DNA of 64,000 nt from Bacteroidia bacterium (GTDB lineage Bacteria > Bacteroidota > Bacteroidia > J057), in assembly GCA_041391665.1 (NCBI GenBank), contig JAWKNO010000003.1:1736001-1800000 (forward strand), written 5' to 3'. The notes beneath the pieces are model-generated. The model saw only the letters and a program-made list of their open reading frames with translations, was not told the origin of the DNA and made no database searches. The translations under genes and the position numbers were made by a program. Every line of letters starts with the position of its first letter. Positions within the stretch are counted from its first letter, which is position 1. Positions 31,339-40,698 of this stretch are shown here, piece by piece.

Positions 31339-34107
31339 ATGAACCCGAAGATTTACGCTTTTCCACTTGCTTTAATGATTCTGGCTTTCTCTCAGAAAGC
31401 CAGCGCACAGGGCGCGCCGTCACAGGAGACGGTCACCGACTGGTATATGGAGCATATGTTCCAGGCAGTTGACCGCGACGTCAATGATCAGGTCGTGCAC
31501 GGCGAATTGCAGCCATTTTCACGCGAATTGGGATGGTTTCTCGATGAGGCCAATTTCCGGGAAGCAGACCGGGATGGAAGCGGCGCCCTTGACCGCAAAG
31601 AAATGCGGCTCTTTATGGGCGAAGCCCAGGCATTCCGCGCCGAACAGGAATCGCTCCAACTCAAAGTGCTCAATCAGAAATACCCTTATTTTGCAGATGC
31701 CAAACCCCAGTATTTCCGCCGTCACCCCGAACTGGTAACCCAGCTTTTGGGCAATCTGATCTGGGTGCGGGAACATACAGAGACTATCGAAAAAATTTTA
31801 AGCCAGAAAGGTATTATTGATGATGAACCGGAGCTTATTGGCGCCCTTCACCGCAACATGATCTTCCTCACCGAACATGCAGCAATAGCCACGCTCTTTT
31901 ACAATATGAAAGAGACAAAGGCTTTCCAGCAGATGGATAACTGGCGCACCAACCACCAATCCTTTATAAAAAACAATACAGGGATCGAAACCCAGGTTTA
32001 CCGGATTGTTTTTCCCCGGTACGACCGGCCTGAGCCACCGCAGGAACCTGTAACACCGCCGCTGGCAGATGCTTCTCCGGCTTCCCCCACTGCACGTTTA
32101 TCTCAATCACCCAAACCTGCTCCGGCTGCTGCGCCTGAAATCATCGATCTCGGAGCTGTCGCCAACCTGGAGAAAGAAATTGCTTCCCTGAAGCAGACCA
32201 TGGATCAGTTACATACGGAATACGCAAGCAGACACAGAGAAGAAAAAGATAAATCTGATTCTCTCCGGGAAGCCAACAGCCGCTATGCCGCGCAAATTCG
32301 CCAGATGGAAATGAAAATGCGTGCGCTTCAGGATAGTGTAAAAACACCCAAAACGAACACTCCGGCAGATAATAATTCCGCAGTTGCTGAGCTCGAAAAA
32401 CAAATCCGCTACCTACGCATAGAAGCAGGACTTGCCCGAATTGAAGAAGATTCCCTCCTGGCTGAAACGATTCGCCAGAGAAAATATATTGTCAGTCTCG
32501 AAAAATCACTGGAAGAAGCCGGAAAAACAGAAGTCGTAGCAGATGCAAACGAAATCGCGCTGCTTAATGAAGAAAACAGCCGGCTGAGAAAGGAAAAACA
32601 AGCGCTCAATGATTCGCTCAGTTCGCTGAAACAGAGGCAACCGGAAATTGTGATCCAAAAGGTAACAGAAGATTGCCCGGAAGTGGAAATGGCAACCAGT
32701 AATGAAGAAATAACCAAGCTGAAAGTTCAAAACGACTCCATTCACAAAGTGGTAGAAGCTATGAAAAATAAACAACAACTGGATCAGTTGAAGTTTAATA
32801 CCGCCCAGGCAGAAGCCAAATACAAAAGTGAACAAAATAATGCACTGGCTGACACGCTGATGCTACTGCGCGCCGAAATTGCAAAGAAAGAGCGTATACG
32901 CCGCGATTCACTTGCCTCAAATATCGCCTATCAGCGCTCGCAGGTAACCGTGCTGGAAACCAAAATTCAGGAAAAAGACAGCAGAGTCTGGGAATATAAA
33001 TTACTGGCAGAAGAACGCGCCAGAGAACTTGAGGAAGCAAAACAAAAACAGCAGGAACTGGAAGCACAGTTGCAGGAATTGGCGAACGAAAACCAGGCGC
33101 ACCAGCTCGCACATGAAGCAGAAAAAAACTTATTGAATGAGAAAATCAATGAGTCGAACCAACTGACAGCCAGCCTGAAAAACGCACTGGACTCCGCAGA
33201 GGCTGAGATCTCCGCCAATCAGGCCCAGCTACAGGCGCAGGCAATCGCAGAAGCCCGACGTATTGAAGCGTACCAGCAACAAATCGAGGAAATTTCCTAC
33301 GACAATAACAAACTCCGCGAGCAAATGGAGTTTACCATTGAACATTCGGCGGAAAATGAAAACAGCCTGGAACAACAGATCATCCTGGCAAAAGCTGAAG
33401 CAGAAAAATTGCTGGCTCAAAACGACCGGCTGAAACGCCGCAAGAGAGACATGTCGGTAGGCAAAGAAGTCATTACCCTCACCCGAGAACTGGAAGATGC
33501 CGAAAGTCGTATCGCCGAACTACTCGTCAAAAACCAAAGTCTGAAATATCAGCTCTCTTCCAGCTTTTCTTATCTCGACCAGACCGTAGCACAACAGCAG
33601 CAACTGGAAACAGAAATTCGCAGTCAGTTATCTGATATTGCCCGGCTTTCTTCGGTTCGCGATTCACTGGATCGCTCCATAAAGGAAGTTTCAAAGGTAA
33701 GCTGGACAGACAGTATGCTGGTTTATCGCCAGCGACTCAATCAGGCAGAATCCAAACTTGTCGAATATCAGCTGGCTGCTCAAAAGGAAAAAGCGACTGA
33801 AAAAATGGCGCGGGATTCTTTGCAGAATGAGATTCTTCGCATCAACCAGGAGAAGAAAAAACTGGCGGCTATGGAGCAGGTGAATATTTCCCGGATCAAC
33901 AGTATAGAAGCAAGGGAAGCCGAACTCAAAAAGCTGGAAATTCGCCTGGAAGAACGCGCCCGGCTTACCGAACAACGCGAATCCTATATAAAACAACGAA
34001 TGGCAGACCTTGCCGTTCAGGAGAAAAAATATCAGGATTTGCTGGAGCGGGAAAAAAATCTCGATCTACGCGAGCAGCGGATCAAACAAGCTTCCGGCGG
34101 GAACTAG
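31339..34107 (+). CDS. secreted EF-hand and coiled-coil protein
   Basis: The 922-residue protein begins with a signal peptide (MNPKIYAFPLALMILAFSQK, cleavage near ASAQ). Two EF-hand loops follow: DRDVNDQVVHGE (45-56, degenerate) and DRDGSGALDRKE (77-88, all ligands present). After a Pro/Ala-rich linker near 230-270, most of the rest is a long coiled coil rich in Glu, Gln, Lys and Leu heptads (for example LEKEIASLKQTMDQLHTEY). There is no T9SS domain or membrane anchor, so it is probably periplasmic, perhaps a calcium-responsive spacer. A -7 box at 31296 supports this start. Its end overlaps the convergent EamA gene by 26 bp. No family recognised. Confidence 0.85.
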   Translation: MNPKIYAFPLALMILAFSQKASAQGAPSQETVTDWYMEHMFQAVDRDVNDQVVHGELQPFSRELGWFLDEANFREADRDGSGALDRKEMRLFMGEAQAFRAEQESLQLKVLNQKYPYFADAKPQYFRRHPELVTQLLGNLIWVREHTETIEKILSQKGIIDDEPELIGALHRNMIFLTEHAAIATLFYNMKETKAFQQMDNWRTNHQSFIKNNTGIETQVYRIVFPRYDRPEPPQEPVTPPLADASPASPTARLSQSPKPAPAAAPEIIDLGAVANLEKEIASLKQTMDQLHTEYASRHREEKDKSDSLREANSRYAAQIRQMEMKMRALQDSVKTPKTNTPADNNSAVAELEKQIRYLRIEAGLARIEEDSLLAETIRQRKYIVSLEKSLEEAGKTEVVADANEIALLNEENSRLRKEKQALNDSLSSLKQRQPEIVIQKVTEDCPEVEMATSNEEITKLKVQNDSIHKVVEAMKNKQQLDQLKFNTAQAEAKYKSEQNNALADTLMLLRAEIAKKERIRRDSLASNIAYQRSQVTVLETKIQEKDSRVWEYKLLAEERARELEEAKQKQQELEAQLQELANENQAHQLAHEAEKNLLNEKINESNQLTASLKNALDSAEAEISANQAQLQAQAIAEARRIEAYQQQIEEISYDNNKLREQMEFTIEHSAENENSLEQQIILAKAEAEKLLAQNDRLKRRKRDMSVGKEVITLTRELEDAESRIAELLVKNQSLKYQLSSSFSYLDQTVAQQQQLETEIRSQLSDIARLSSVRDSLDRSIKEVSKVSWTDSMLVYRQRLNQAESKLVEYQLAAQKEKATEKMARDSLQNEILRINQEKKKLAAMEQVNISRINSIEAREAELKKLEIRLEERARLTEQRESYIKQRMADLAVQEKKYQDLLEREKNLDLREQRIKQASGGN

Positions 34108-34987
34108 CCATTTGCCATTCGTACCAGGCATTGAGAAAAACAGAAAGTAAAATAATGGCCGCACCTGCGTAAAATCCGGGGCTAAGCTCTTTATCCTCCC
34201 GGAAAATCAACCAGGCCATAATCATCGCATAGATAGGCTCCAGATTAATAGACAACGCCGAAGTATAAGCCGAAATATGCCGTATGGCGTACATATTCAG
34301 ATTATAGGCAAGCGTAGTACACAACAAAGCCAATATGATCAGGTAAAACAGATCTATCGTCCGGGGAATAAGGACGGTTTCCGGCAGAAAATACAGGTAC
34401 ACCGGCAACATCAGCGTCAAGCCCAACACCCCACCGGCAAATTCCAGCAGCGTGATTGAGAGCGGATCTTCTTTTGAAACCAGCACTTTATTTCCCACCC
34501 CCACCAGTGCCACGATCACTGCGGAAAGTATAGAAATGCCCATTCCAAAAAGGTATTTTCCACCCGTAGCATTAAACATAAACACAAACCCCACAATCAC
34601 AATTGCCCCCAGCAGCATTTCCCTCCATTGAATGCGGCGCTTGAATACCAACGGCTCAAAAATAGACGTAAAAAATGCAGTGGAAGCCAGACAACTCAGC
34701 GTGATACTCACATTTGAAAAACGAATACCATCAAAGAAAGTCACCCAGTGAATGGAAAGCAAAACACCCAATCCGGTGATTTTCAGAATAGTAGCTTTAG
34801 GCAGGGAAACGGCCTTTTTTATCAGTCCGGGAAACAGGCAGAGGCTGATCAGGGTGATCACCATCCGGTACCAGACCAATACAACTCCCTCAAGCTGAAT
34901 CAGCCTGCCCAGAATACCTGTAAACCCATACAGGACAATGGCAATATGCAAAAGCAGATATGCGCGGCCACGCTCGTTGTTGATCAT
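34082..34987 (-). CDS. EamA/DMT-family transporter
   Basis: This 301-residue protein has ten predicted membrane helices in two EamA halves; the repeats are visible as VLVWYRMVITLISL and LEPIYAMIMAWLIFRED. DMT transporters export metabolites or amino acids, or exchange nucleotide sugars; cargo cannot be told here. The ATG at 34987 is preferred over a frame start at 35041, because a -7 box TACATTTG lies at 35002-34995 just before it, leaving almost no leader. Its end overlaps the coiled-coil gene. Confidence 0.9.
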   Translation of the reverse strand: MINNERGRAYLLLHIAIVLYGFTGILGRLIQLEGVVLVWYRMVITLISLCLFPGLIKKAVSLPKATILKITGLGVLLSIHWVTFFDGIRFSNVSITLSCLASTAFFTSIFEPLVFKRRIQWREMLLGAIVIVGFVFMFNATGGKYLFGMGISILSAVIVALVGVGNKVLVSKEDPLSITLLEFAGGVLGLTLMLPVYLYFLPETVLIPRTIDLFYLIILALLCTTLAYNLNMYAIRHISAYTSALSINLEPIYAMIMAWLIFREDKELSPGFYAGAAIILLSVFLNAWYEWQMASSRRKLV

Positions 34988-34994
34988 AACGCGG

Positions 34995-35002
34995 CAAATG
35001 TA
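34995..35002 (-). promoter_or_regulatory. -7 promoter box before the EamA transporter gene
   Basis: TACATTTG on the minus strand lies 7 bp before the ATG at 34987, so transcription would begin at or next to the start codon (leaderless or nearly so). Confidence 0.42.
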
Positions 35003-35021
35003 TGATTTTCTACAATGCCTT

Positions 35022-36140
35022 TTACACTTCCCGCACGACAACCTTTGCCGCCCGGCGAAGATACAGGTTGAGGGTGATCCCGTTTTTCCCTAATCTTTCC
35101 AGCACTTCGGAAGGAAATTCCAGATTACAGTGCTCACCATAACGATAACTCCAGTTGATCGCTATGTCACGTCGCTGAATCCCCGCATTGGCGAGCGCGC
35201 TGTATTTTCCCTCCAGTAAATTGAGAAAATAGGTGATGTTGTCCGAAGAAGGCTGACTGGTGGTCTGGATTTTCTTTACTGCCCAAAAGTTGCAGGAGGA
35301 CATAATATAGGGTTCATGCATATCGAGAATTTCTTCAATATTGAGCATAAAACCCGATTCGTGAATCATGCTTAACTCTGTTACAATTTCTTCCGGCTCT
35401 GTTTCGCCCAGCCCTTCTTCCACCGCAAATGCCTGTTCAAATTTTCCGAGTCGCAGCAGGTGAATGACAGATCGCTCGATTTCGTCGCGGCTCAATTCAC
35501 CGACAATGACCATATTAGGGAGCCAAAAATAGCGACTCTGATTGTTTTCTGTATGATTTCGTGCAGCGGCTATCAGAAGAGTGATCTGACGAACAGAAAG
35601 ATAGTTTGCCTTCCATACGGTTCCGTCATCAAAACAAACCATCACCTCTGTGCTCGCCAATCCCGAATCAATTGTATCCTCCGCCTCATTTTCAATATGG
35701 ATTTCGCTGATTTCCACCAGACGGGAAATGAATGGCTGGGGATAATCTTCGTTTGTCAACCCTCCCATTTCATCCTGATCACACGTGACGCAAAGCCGGA
35801 TACCTTCCTGCCCCAGGCGAAGAATAGTCAGAGGGTCGAGCGAAATCCGGCATTCGTTGTCCTCTGACTGGCAGTTGATCCAGATAGAAATCTGGTTCCT
35901 GCGAATTCCCGCTCTTTCCAGATCCTCATACTTGTCGTCCAGAATATCGAGGAAGGTATTGACCTCAAACCACTGCGGTTCGTCAGGCTGGGTGGTTTCA
36001 TACAAACGCAAAATAGACCGGGGTTCGCCAGGGTTTTTATTTCCCTTGACCCGGTTGACCTCTTTATAGTTGCTCTCCTCCGTCCATATCTCAAGCCAGT
36101 AGCGGGTAGATGTAGAAATATTATTCATGCAAGGCCTCAT
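35022..36140 (-). CDS. hypothetical protein with an internal domain duplication
   Basis: I do not recognise this 372-residue cytoplasmic protein. Residues about 60-120 (FLDILDDKYEDLERAGIRR, ISLDPLTILRLGQEGIRL) and 310-365 (FLNLLEGKYSALANAGIQR, LEFPSEVLERLGKNGITL) are clearly related. Two copies of a small domain therefore flank a different middle part with a strand-rich segment (EVMVCFDDGTVWKANYLSVRQ) and an acidic helical segment. Start could be 36140 or the ATG at 36128. It is followed after 34 bp by the EamA gene, which has its own promoter box. The duplicated module probably binds a ligand or a partner as a pseudo-dimer. Confidence 0.75.
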   Translation of the reverse strand: MRPCMNNISTSTRYWLEIWTEESNYKEVNRVKGNKNPGEPRSILRLYETTQPDEPQWFEVNTFLDILDDKYEDLERAGIRRNQISIWINCQSEDNECRISLDPLTILRLGQEGIRLCVTCDQDEMGGLTNEDYPQPFISRLVEISEIHIENEAEDTIDSGLASTEVMVCFDDGTVWKANYLSVRQITLLIAAARNHTENNQSRYFWLPNMVIVGELSRDEIERSVIHLLRLGKFEQAFAVEEGLGETEPEEIVTELSMIHESGFMLNIEEILDMHEPYIMSSCNFWAVKKIQTTSQPSSDNITYFLNLLEGKYSALANAGIQRRDIAINWSYRYGEHCNLEFPSEVLERLGKNGITLNLYLRRAAKVVVREV

Positions 36141-36251
36141 TTCGTTATTTATTTCGAAAAGGCAAATTCATCATGAAAAATATATTTTACTAATTGATTA
36201 TTCCTGTTTTTTGACACAAGATCAATTGTCAAAATTGTGCCCCGCAACCTC

Positions 36252-36271
36252 AAAAAGAGCCTTTTCGGGCT
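36252..36271 (-). terminator. possible terminator downstream of kynU
   Basis: On the minus strand AGCC, a 6-base loop and GGCT, extended by flanking A-T pairs, are followed by CTTTTTG. It lies about 70 bases after the kynU stop. The short stem makes it tentative. Confidence 0.4.
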
Positions 36272-36339
36272 TTAAAAGGCGGCCCATGTTGGAAATAATA
36301 AAAAAAAACATCGGCCTTTGTTGTGTCCTCACCGGAATA

Positions 36340-37596
36340 TTACCTGAGGAGTAAACGGGCAAAGTGCCACACTTCTTCAAAAGTATTGTACAGCGGCACA
36401 GGCGCAAGCCGAATGACATTGGGTTCCCGCCAGTCGCAGATTACGCCCTCCTGGGTAATCCGGTCAAACAGTTCTCTTCCGTTGTGTCCCGTAAGCAGGG
36501 AAAGCTGGCAACCCCGCTCCTGAGGGTTGGAAGGCGTGATGATTTTTATGCCAAAATTTTCTGCATCTGCCAGTACAAATTCCAGATAGTCTGTCAGCTG
36601 GCGCGACTTTTCGCGAAGCGCCGGGATACCGGCTTCATCAAAAATTTCCATGGATGCGCGCAGCGAAGCCATAGCAAGCACGGGCGCATTGCTCAGTTGC
36701 CAGCCTTCGGCTGTAGGAATCGGCTGAAAGTCGGGCCCCATTTTAAAGCGGGTTTCCTTATTGTGTCCCCACCATCCGGCTAAACGCGGCATACTCCTGT
36801 CGCGGAAATGATTTTTATGAATAAAACATCCTCCCACACCACCCGGACCTGAGTTTAGATATTTGTAAGAACACCAGCAGGCAAAATCTACCTCCCAGTC
36901 GTGGAGTTTTAGCTCCAGATTTCCTGCGGCATGTGCCAGGTCAAACCCGACAAATGCTCCTGCTTCATGGCCGGCGGCAGTAATCCTTTCCATATCAAAT
37001 GCCTGCCCGGTGTAATAGTTGACGCCGCCCATAAGAACCAGTGAAAGCCATTCGCCTGCCCGGCCGATTTCTTTTTCGATATCCTCTGTGCGAAGACAAT
37101 ATTCTCCCTCCCTCGGTCGAAGTTTGATCAGTGCGTCTTTGGGATTATATCCGTGGAATCTGATCTGCGATTCTACCGCATAAATGTCTGAAGGAAATGC
37201 GTCGGCCTCAATCAATATTTTGAACCTCCCGCTATCGGGTCTGTAAAAGGAAGCCATCATCAGATGGAGGTTGACAGAAAGACTATTCATCACCACCACC
37301 TCTTCAGGATTTGCCCCGACCAGCCGTGCAGTCGATGCGGTAAGAAATTCGTGATAGGGCATCCATGGATTTCGTGCATGAAAATGCCCTTCTACACCCA
37401 AATTTGCCCAGTCTTCGAGTTCAGTTGCGATATAGGATGAAACAGACTTGGGCTGAAGCCCGAGAGAATTGCCGCAGAAGTAGATAAATGGCTCACCATT
37501 GGGGCGGCGCGGAAGGTGAAATCTGTCGCGATAGGAGCGAAGCGGATCCATCGTGTCGCGCTCACGGGCAAAGGATAAAGAATTTTCAAAATGCAT
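36340..37596 (-). CDS. kynU: kynureninase
   Basis: The 418-residue PLP enzyme shows kynureninase blocks along its length: FCGNSLGLQP, VMNSLSVNLHLMMASFYRP, DLAHAAGNLELKLHDW, and the PLP-lysine region CSYKYLNSGPGGVGG. It splits kynurenine or 3-hydroxykynurenine to anthranilate or 3-hydroxyanthranilate plus alanine in the cytoplasm. It is 18 bp behind the M23 peptidase gene in a minus-strand run. No other tryptophan-catabolism gene is in the window, so the neighbours give no pathway support. Start at 37596; an ATG 15 codons later (before DPLRSYRD) is also possible. Confidence 0.97.
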   Translation of the reverse strand: MHFENSLSFARERDTMDPLRSYRDRFHLPRRPNGEPFIYFCGNSLGLQPKSVSSYIATELEDWANLGVEGHFHARNPWMPYHEFLTASTARLVGANPEEVVVMNSLSVNLHLMMASFYRPDSGRFKILIEADAFPSDIYAVESQIRFHGYNPKDALIKLRPREGEYCLRTEDIEKEIGRAGEWLSLVLMGGVNYYTGQAFDMERITAAGHEAGAFVGFDLAHAAGNLELKLHDWEVDFACWCSYKYLNSGPGGVGGCFIHKNHFRDRSMPRLAGWWGHNKETRFKMGPDFQPIPTAEGWQLSNAPVLAMASLRASMEIFDEAGIPALREKSRQLTDYLEFVLADAENFGIKIITPSNPQERGCQLSLLTGHNGRELFDRITQEGVICDWREPNVIRLAPVPLYNTFEEVWHFARLLLR

Positions 37597-37614
37597 ACAT
37601 GGAGGTAGTTTGTG

Positions 37615-39570
37615 CTAAAATAACACCCTCCACGATTTTTGAACAATATTATTTGCTTTGTCTTTGGCTTTTGCCAAAAGAATATATGTTCCCGGCGCGG
37701 GACGATCTTTTTTCAGATCCCAGGTAATGGTATTGTTTTTATAATTGTATTCAAACAATTTCCACTGCCCGTCGAGTGTAACCCGTATCTCGTAGTGGTC
37801 GATTCCGGAAAAATCATCGTCAACCCTGATATTGATTTTCTGCTGGGAAGCAGGGATTTTTACATTATCGGCAAAATCGATAGGTTCCAGTGTAGGCAAA
37901 ACATTGTCGGCCATCAGGCAAAATTCGCCAAATTCAGACATTGCTGCATACACATTCGCATCTTCCCCTAATGTATTTCCGGCATATTTCCATTCACCTC
38001 GGATCCGCTGTGCGACGATCAGGTGGTCACGGGATGCGGCAGCTTTGGGCCTGAAAGAAACCAGATAGGATTTATTTAGCGGAATATTTTCATTTCCAAC
38101 CTGATAAATATCGCTGTACATACCCGGAAGCGCAGGTTTTTTGACTACTTCCAGATGTACCCGGTCAAAAACAGCCTCGTAAGGGAAAAACAACTGCAAT
38201 TCCTCAAATTCGACGAGGTTATTATTTTCCTGTGTAATTTCTTCCACCAGATTAAATTTCTGGTTCCATACGCCTTCATTGTCCCACATTTCCACAGGAT
38301 AATCAAATCTGGCCAGCGGAAGCAGGAAAACCATGGAGGAACCTTTCATATAAGCTGGTTTGACCTTTTTTTGATCACCAAAAGCATCCCGGTAATTCAG
38401 GCCATCCATGAAAGATTTGTGCGCACGGGAGGCGGTCAGCACCATGACATTCCGCCTGATCTCATAACTCACTTTGGGGACAGGGTAAAAGGCCGGCGCA
38501 GGAGGAAACGGGTCGCCGGCAACTGATCGTATCAGCTTACCCGTTACGGTGCTTGTATTGCCATGTACATCGGCCAGTTCCAGCCGGAAATTGTGCGGCC
38601 GGTCGTCGGTAAGTTCGATGATGCCCTGTTGGGGAATGGGCGTATATGCCTCAAAATGATTATTGGGTTCTACATAACTTTTTTCCAGCCTTTCCTTTTT
38701 CTCTTTGTAATTGGCATAATCCATATGGAGGTTGATATACCTTTTATCATCAAAAGAAAACTGGCGAAGGTCAAATTCGTAGATCATCCGGTCATCCAGA
38801 TACAGGCGGGCCAGGTTAATGCCACAGTGATTGGAAGCGGCATCGAGCAGATCATACGCGCGGTACTCGATGCCGGCACGGCCGGAGATGTACACAGGGC
38901 CGGAGAGTTGATAGTTGCCGTCCGTGCCTGTAGGAATCAGCTTTACTTTCCGGAATTCGCCGTTGACCCGGGCATTGATATCCAGCGGCTCGATGGCGAT
39001 TTCCTGAACAACAGGCTTTTGGGAATCTTTAATGAGATTTTTATAGTAAATAAGCGGATTTAGAATTCTCTCCTCCTTATCGCGAATTTCGAAGTGCAGG
39101 TGTGGGCCGGCAGAAGATCCGGTATTCCCGCTGAATGCGATGATGTCCCCTTCTTTGACTGGAAAGTCAGTACTGGTGAGATAAATTTCCTGAGAAAACT
39201 GCTCGGAAGCATATTGCTGGCGGAGGGTATATGCTTCCAGTTCATCGCTAAACCGGGAGAGGTGGCCATATACACTATAGCGGCCGTCGGGATGTCTGAG
39301 GTAAACCGCTTTACCAAAGCCAAAAGGGCTGACCTTGATACGGTACACATACCCATCCTGAACAGCATGGATAGGAACGCCGGTTTTGCCGAACGTTTTT
39401 ATATCAATTCCCGAGTGGAAATGATCGGGCCGCAGCTCCCCAAAAGTACCAGCCAGCGCATAATAGCCATCCATCGGGTAGCGGTAGGATTCTGCGGGAA
39501 TGGCGGCCAAAAGAACAACGGCGAGTATGCCGAAGAGCGAAGTTAACAGTCTGGAGCGGTTATTTGACAT
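37615..39570 (-). CDS. M23-family (LytM-like) peptidase, exported
   Basis: The start at 39570 gives 651 residues with a signal peptide (LTSLFGILAVVLLAAIPAES). The M23 domain comes first: GTFGELRPDHFHSGIDI supplies the first His/Asp pair and GPHLHFEIRDK the HxH motif. About 450 residues of beta-sandwich-like sequence follow, including DVHGNTSTVTGKL and ending in an Ig-like DDFSGIDHYEIRVTLDGQW. It would cut peptidoglycan cross-links or act as a regulator of cell-wall amidases in the periplasm. The start overlaps the FAH gene end by 11 bp. Confidence 0.92.
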   Translation of the reverse strand: MSNNRSRLLTSLFGILAVVLLAAIPAESYRYPMDGYYALAGTFGELRPDHFHSGIDIKTFGKTGVPIHAVQDGYVYRIKVSPFGFGKAVYLRHPDGRYSVYGHLSRFSDELEAYTLRQQYASEQFSQEIYLTSTDFPVKEGDIIAFSGNTGSSAGPHLHFEIRDKEERILNPLIYYKNLIKDSQKPVVQEIAIEPLDINARVNGEFRKVKLIPTGTDGNYQLSGPVYISGRAGIEYRAYDLLDAASNHCGINLARLYLDDRMIYEFDLRQFSFDDKRYINLHMDYANYKEKKERLEKSYVEPNNHFEAYTPIPQQGIIELTDDRPHNFRLELADVHGNTSTVTGKLIRSVAGDPFPPAPAFYPVPKVSYEIRRNVMVLTASRAHKSFMDGLNYRDAFGDQKKVKPAYMKGSSMVFLLPLARFDYPVEMWDNEGVWNQKFNLVEEITQENNNLVEFEELQLFFPYEAVFDRVHLEVVKKPALPGMYSDIYQVGNENIPLNKSYLVSFRPKAAASRDHLIVAQRIRGEWKYAGNTLGEDANVYAAMSEFGEFCLMADNVLPTLEPIDFADNVKIPASQQKINIRVDDDFSGIDHYEIRVTLDGQWKLFEYNYKNNTITWDLKKDRPAPGTYILLAKAKDKANNIVQKSWRVLF

Positions 39571-40171
39571 TAAAATCCAGCAATTTTTTTCCTTCAAGGT
39601 AACCTTCAATCCGGTCGCCAACGGCGAGCGCACCGACACCGGCAGGCGTACCGGTAAATACCAGATCACCCTTCTTGAGCGTAATAAACTGAGTGATATA
39701 GGAAATCAGCGTGGCTACAGAATAGATCATATCGGCAGAGTGGCCGGTTTGGCGGGTTTCACCATTGATGGCACAGGTAAAGTGAATATCCTGAAAATCG
39801 GAAAACTCTTCCGGAGACAGAAACTCAGATACAGGCGCCGAATCATTAAAGCCTTTGGCCAGAGTCCATGGCCAGCTTTTTTTCTTAATTTCTGCCTGAA
39901 GATCTCTGGCGGTCATATCAATCCCCAGTCCTATACCATCAATATAAGAAGGTACATATTTTTCCTGAATGTGTTTTCCTTCCCGACCGATACGGAAAAC
40001 CAGTTCACATTCAAAGTGAAGATCTTTGGTAAAGTCTGGGTAATAAAAATCTTTATTGTCGCGCAATACTGCGGTATCAGGCTTAAAAAAAATCATCGGA
40101 GATTCCGGAACCGGGTTGTTGAGTTCAAGGGCATGTTCCCGGTAGTTTCTTCCAACACAAATAATTTTCAT
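39560..40171 (-). CDS. fumarylacetoacetate hydrolase-family protein
   Basis: This 203-residue protein is a minimal FAH-fold enzyme: KIICVGRNYREHALEL and MIFFKPDTAV at the start, FECELVFRIGREGKHI with the metal-binding Glu pair, GIGLGIDMTARDLQ with the Asp, and LVFTGTPAGVGALAVGD near the end. Such single-domain forms include acylpyruvases and oxaloacetate tautomerases or decarboxylases; the reaction here is not decided. The ATG at 40171 is used; the frame upstream has no family similarity. It overlaps the M23 gene by 11 bp and lies 50 bp after the small lipoprotein gene. Confidence 0.93.
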   Translation of the reverse strand: MKIICVGRNYREHALELNNPVPESPMIFFKPDTAVLRDNKDFYYPDFTKDLHFECELVFRIGREGKHIQEKYVPSYIDGIGLGIDMTARDLQAEIKKKSWPWTLAKGFNDSAPVSEFLSPEEFSDFQDIHFTCAINGETRQTGHSADMIYSVATLISYITQFITLKKGDLVFTGTPAGVGALAVGDRIEGYLEGKKLLDFNVK

Positions 40172-40221
40172 AACTCTGGTTTCTATAGGGGTCAAATGGG
40201 GTAGCAGGTCAAATACGCATT

Positions 40222-40650
40222 TTACAAATCATCACAGGCATCCTTTGTAAGAACAACCTGGTCAAAAAGGTCTGTGAGTGTGACGGGTTCTGTACCAATA
40301 AGAAATTGATCGGTTTTATTCCATACGACGATATCCTGTTTGCAGTCATTAAACAGAGAGTTGCCGGGGGAGTCGTCAGCTTCAAAGCGGAGGATCCAGC
40401 TTTCATTTTCATAAACGAGGGTATAAGTGCCATTACAGGCTTCCCGAACCATCCCGCTGCGTAGCGGACTTTTGACAAACTTGCGGTTCATGTAGGTACT
40501 GTCAGTCAGTTCCAGACGATAATCGCCTTCACAATAGGTACCGACAATCATGGCGCGAATTTCAGCTTCGGCGGGTGCCTGCGGTCCACAACCGGTAATG
40601 GATAATATTCCGGCGAAGACCAGGGATGTAAGGATCAGATACTTCTTCAT
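40222..40650 (-). CDS. small hypothetical lipoprotein
   Basis: The 142-residue protein has a lipoprotein signal with Cys 21 (ILSITGC) and a beta-rich, Cys-containing domain (GTYCEGDYRLELTDS, NGTYTLVYENES, FNDCKQDIVVW). The fold looks like a small lipocalin-type or META-type barrel, but I cannot name it. It lies in a minus-strand run between the GGGP synthase (48 bp upstream) and FAH genes. Confidence 0.75.
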   Translation of the reverse strand: MKKYLILTSLVFAGILSITGCGPQAPAEAEIRAMIVGTYCEGDYRLELTDSTYMNRKFVKSPLRSGMVREACNGTYTLVYENESWILRFEADDSPGNSLFNDCKQDIVVWNKTDQFLIGTEPVTLTDLFDQVVLTKDACDDL

Positions 40651-40698
40651 AGGGTAAAATTAGGAAATCCGGGCAAATGTTGATACTGAATTTCAGGA

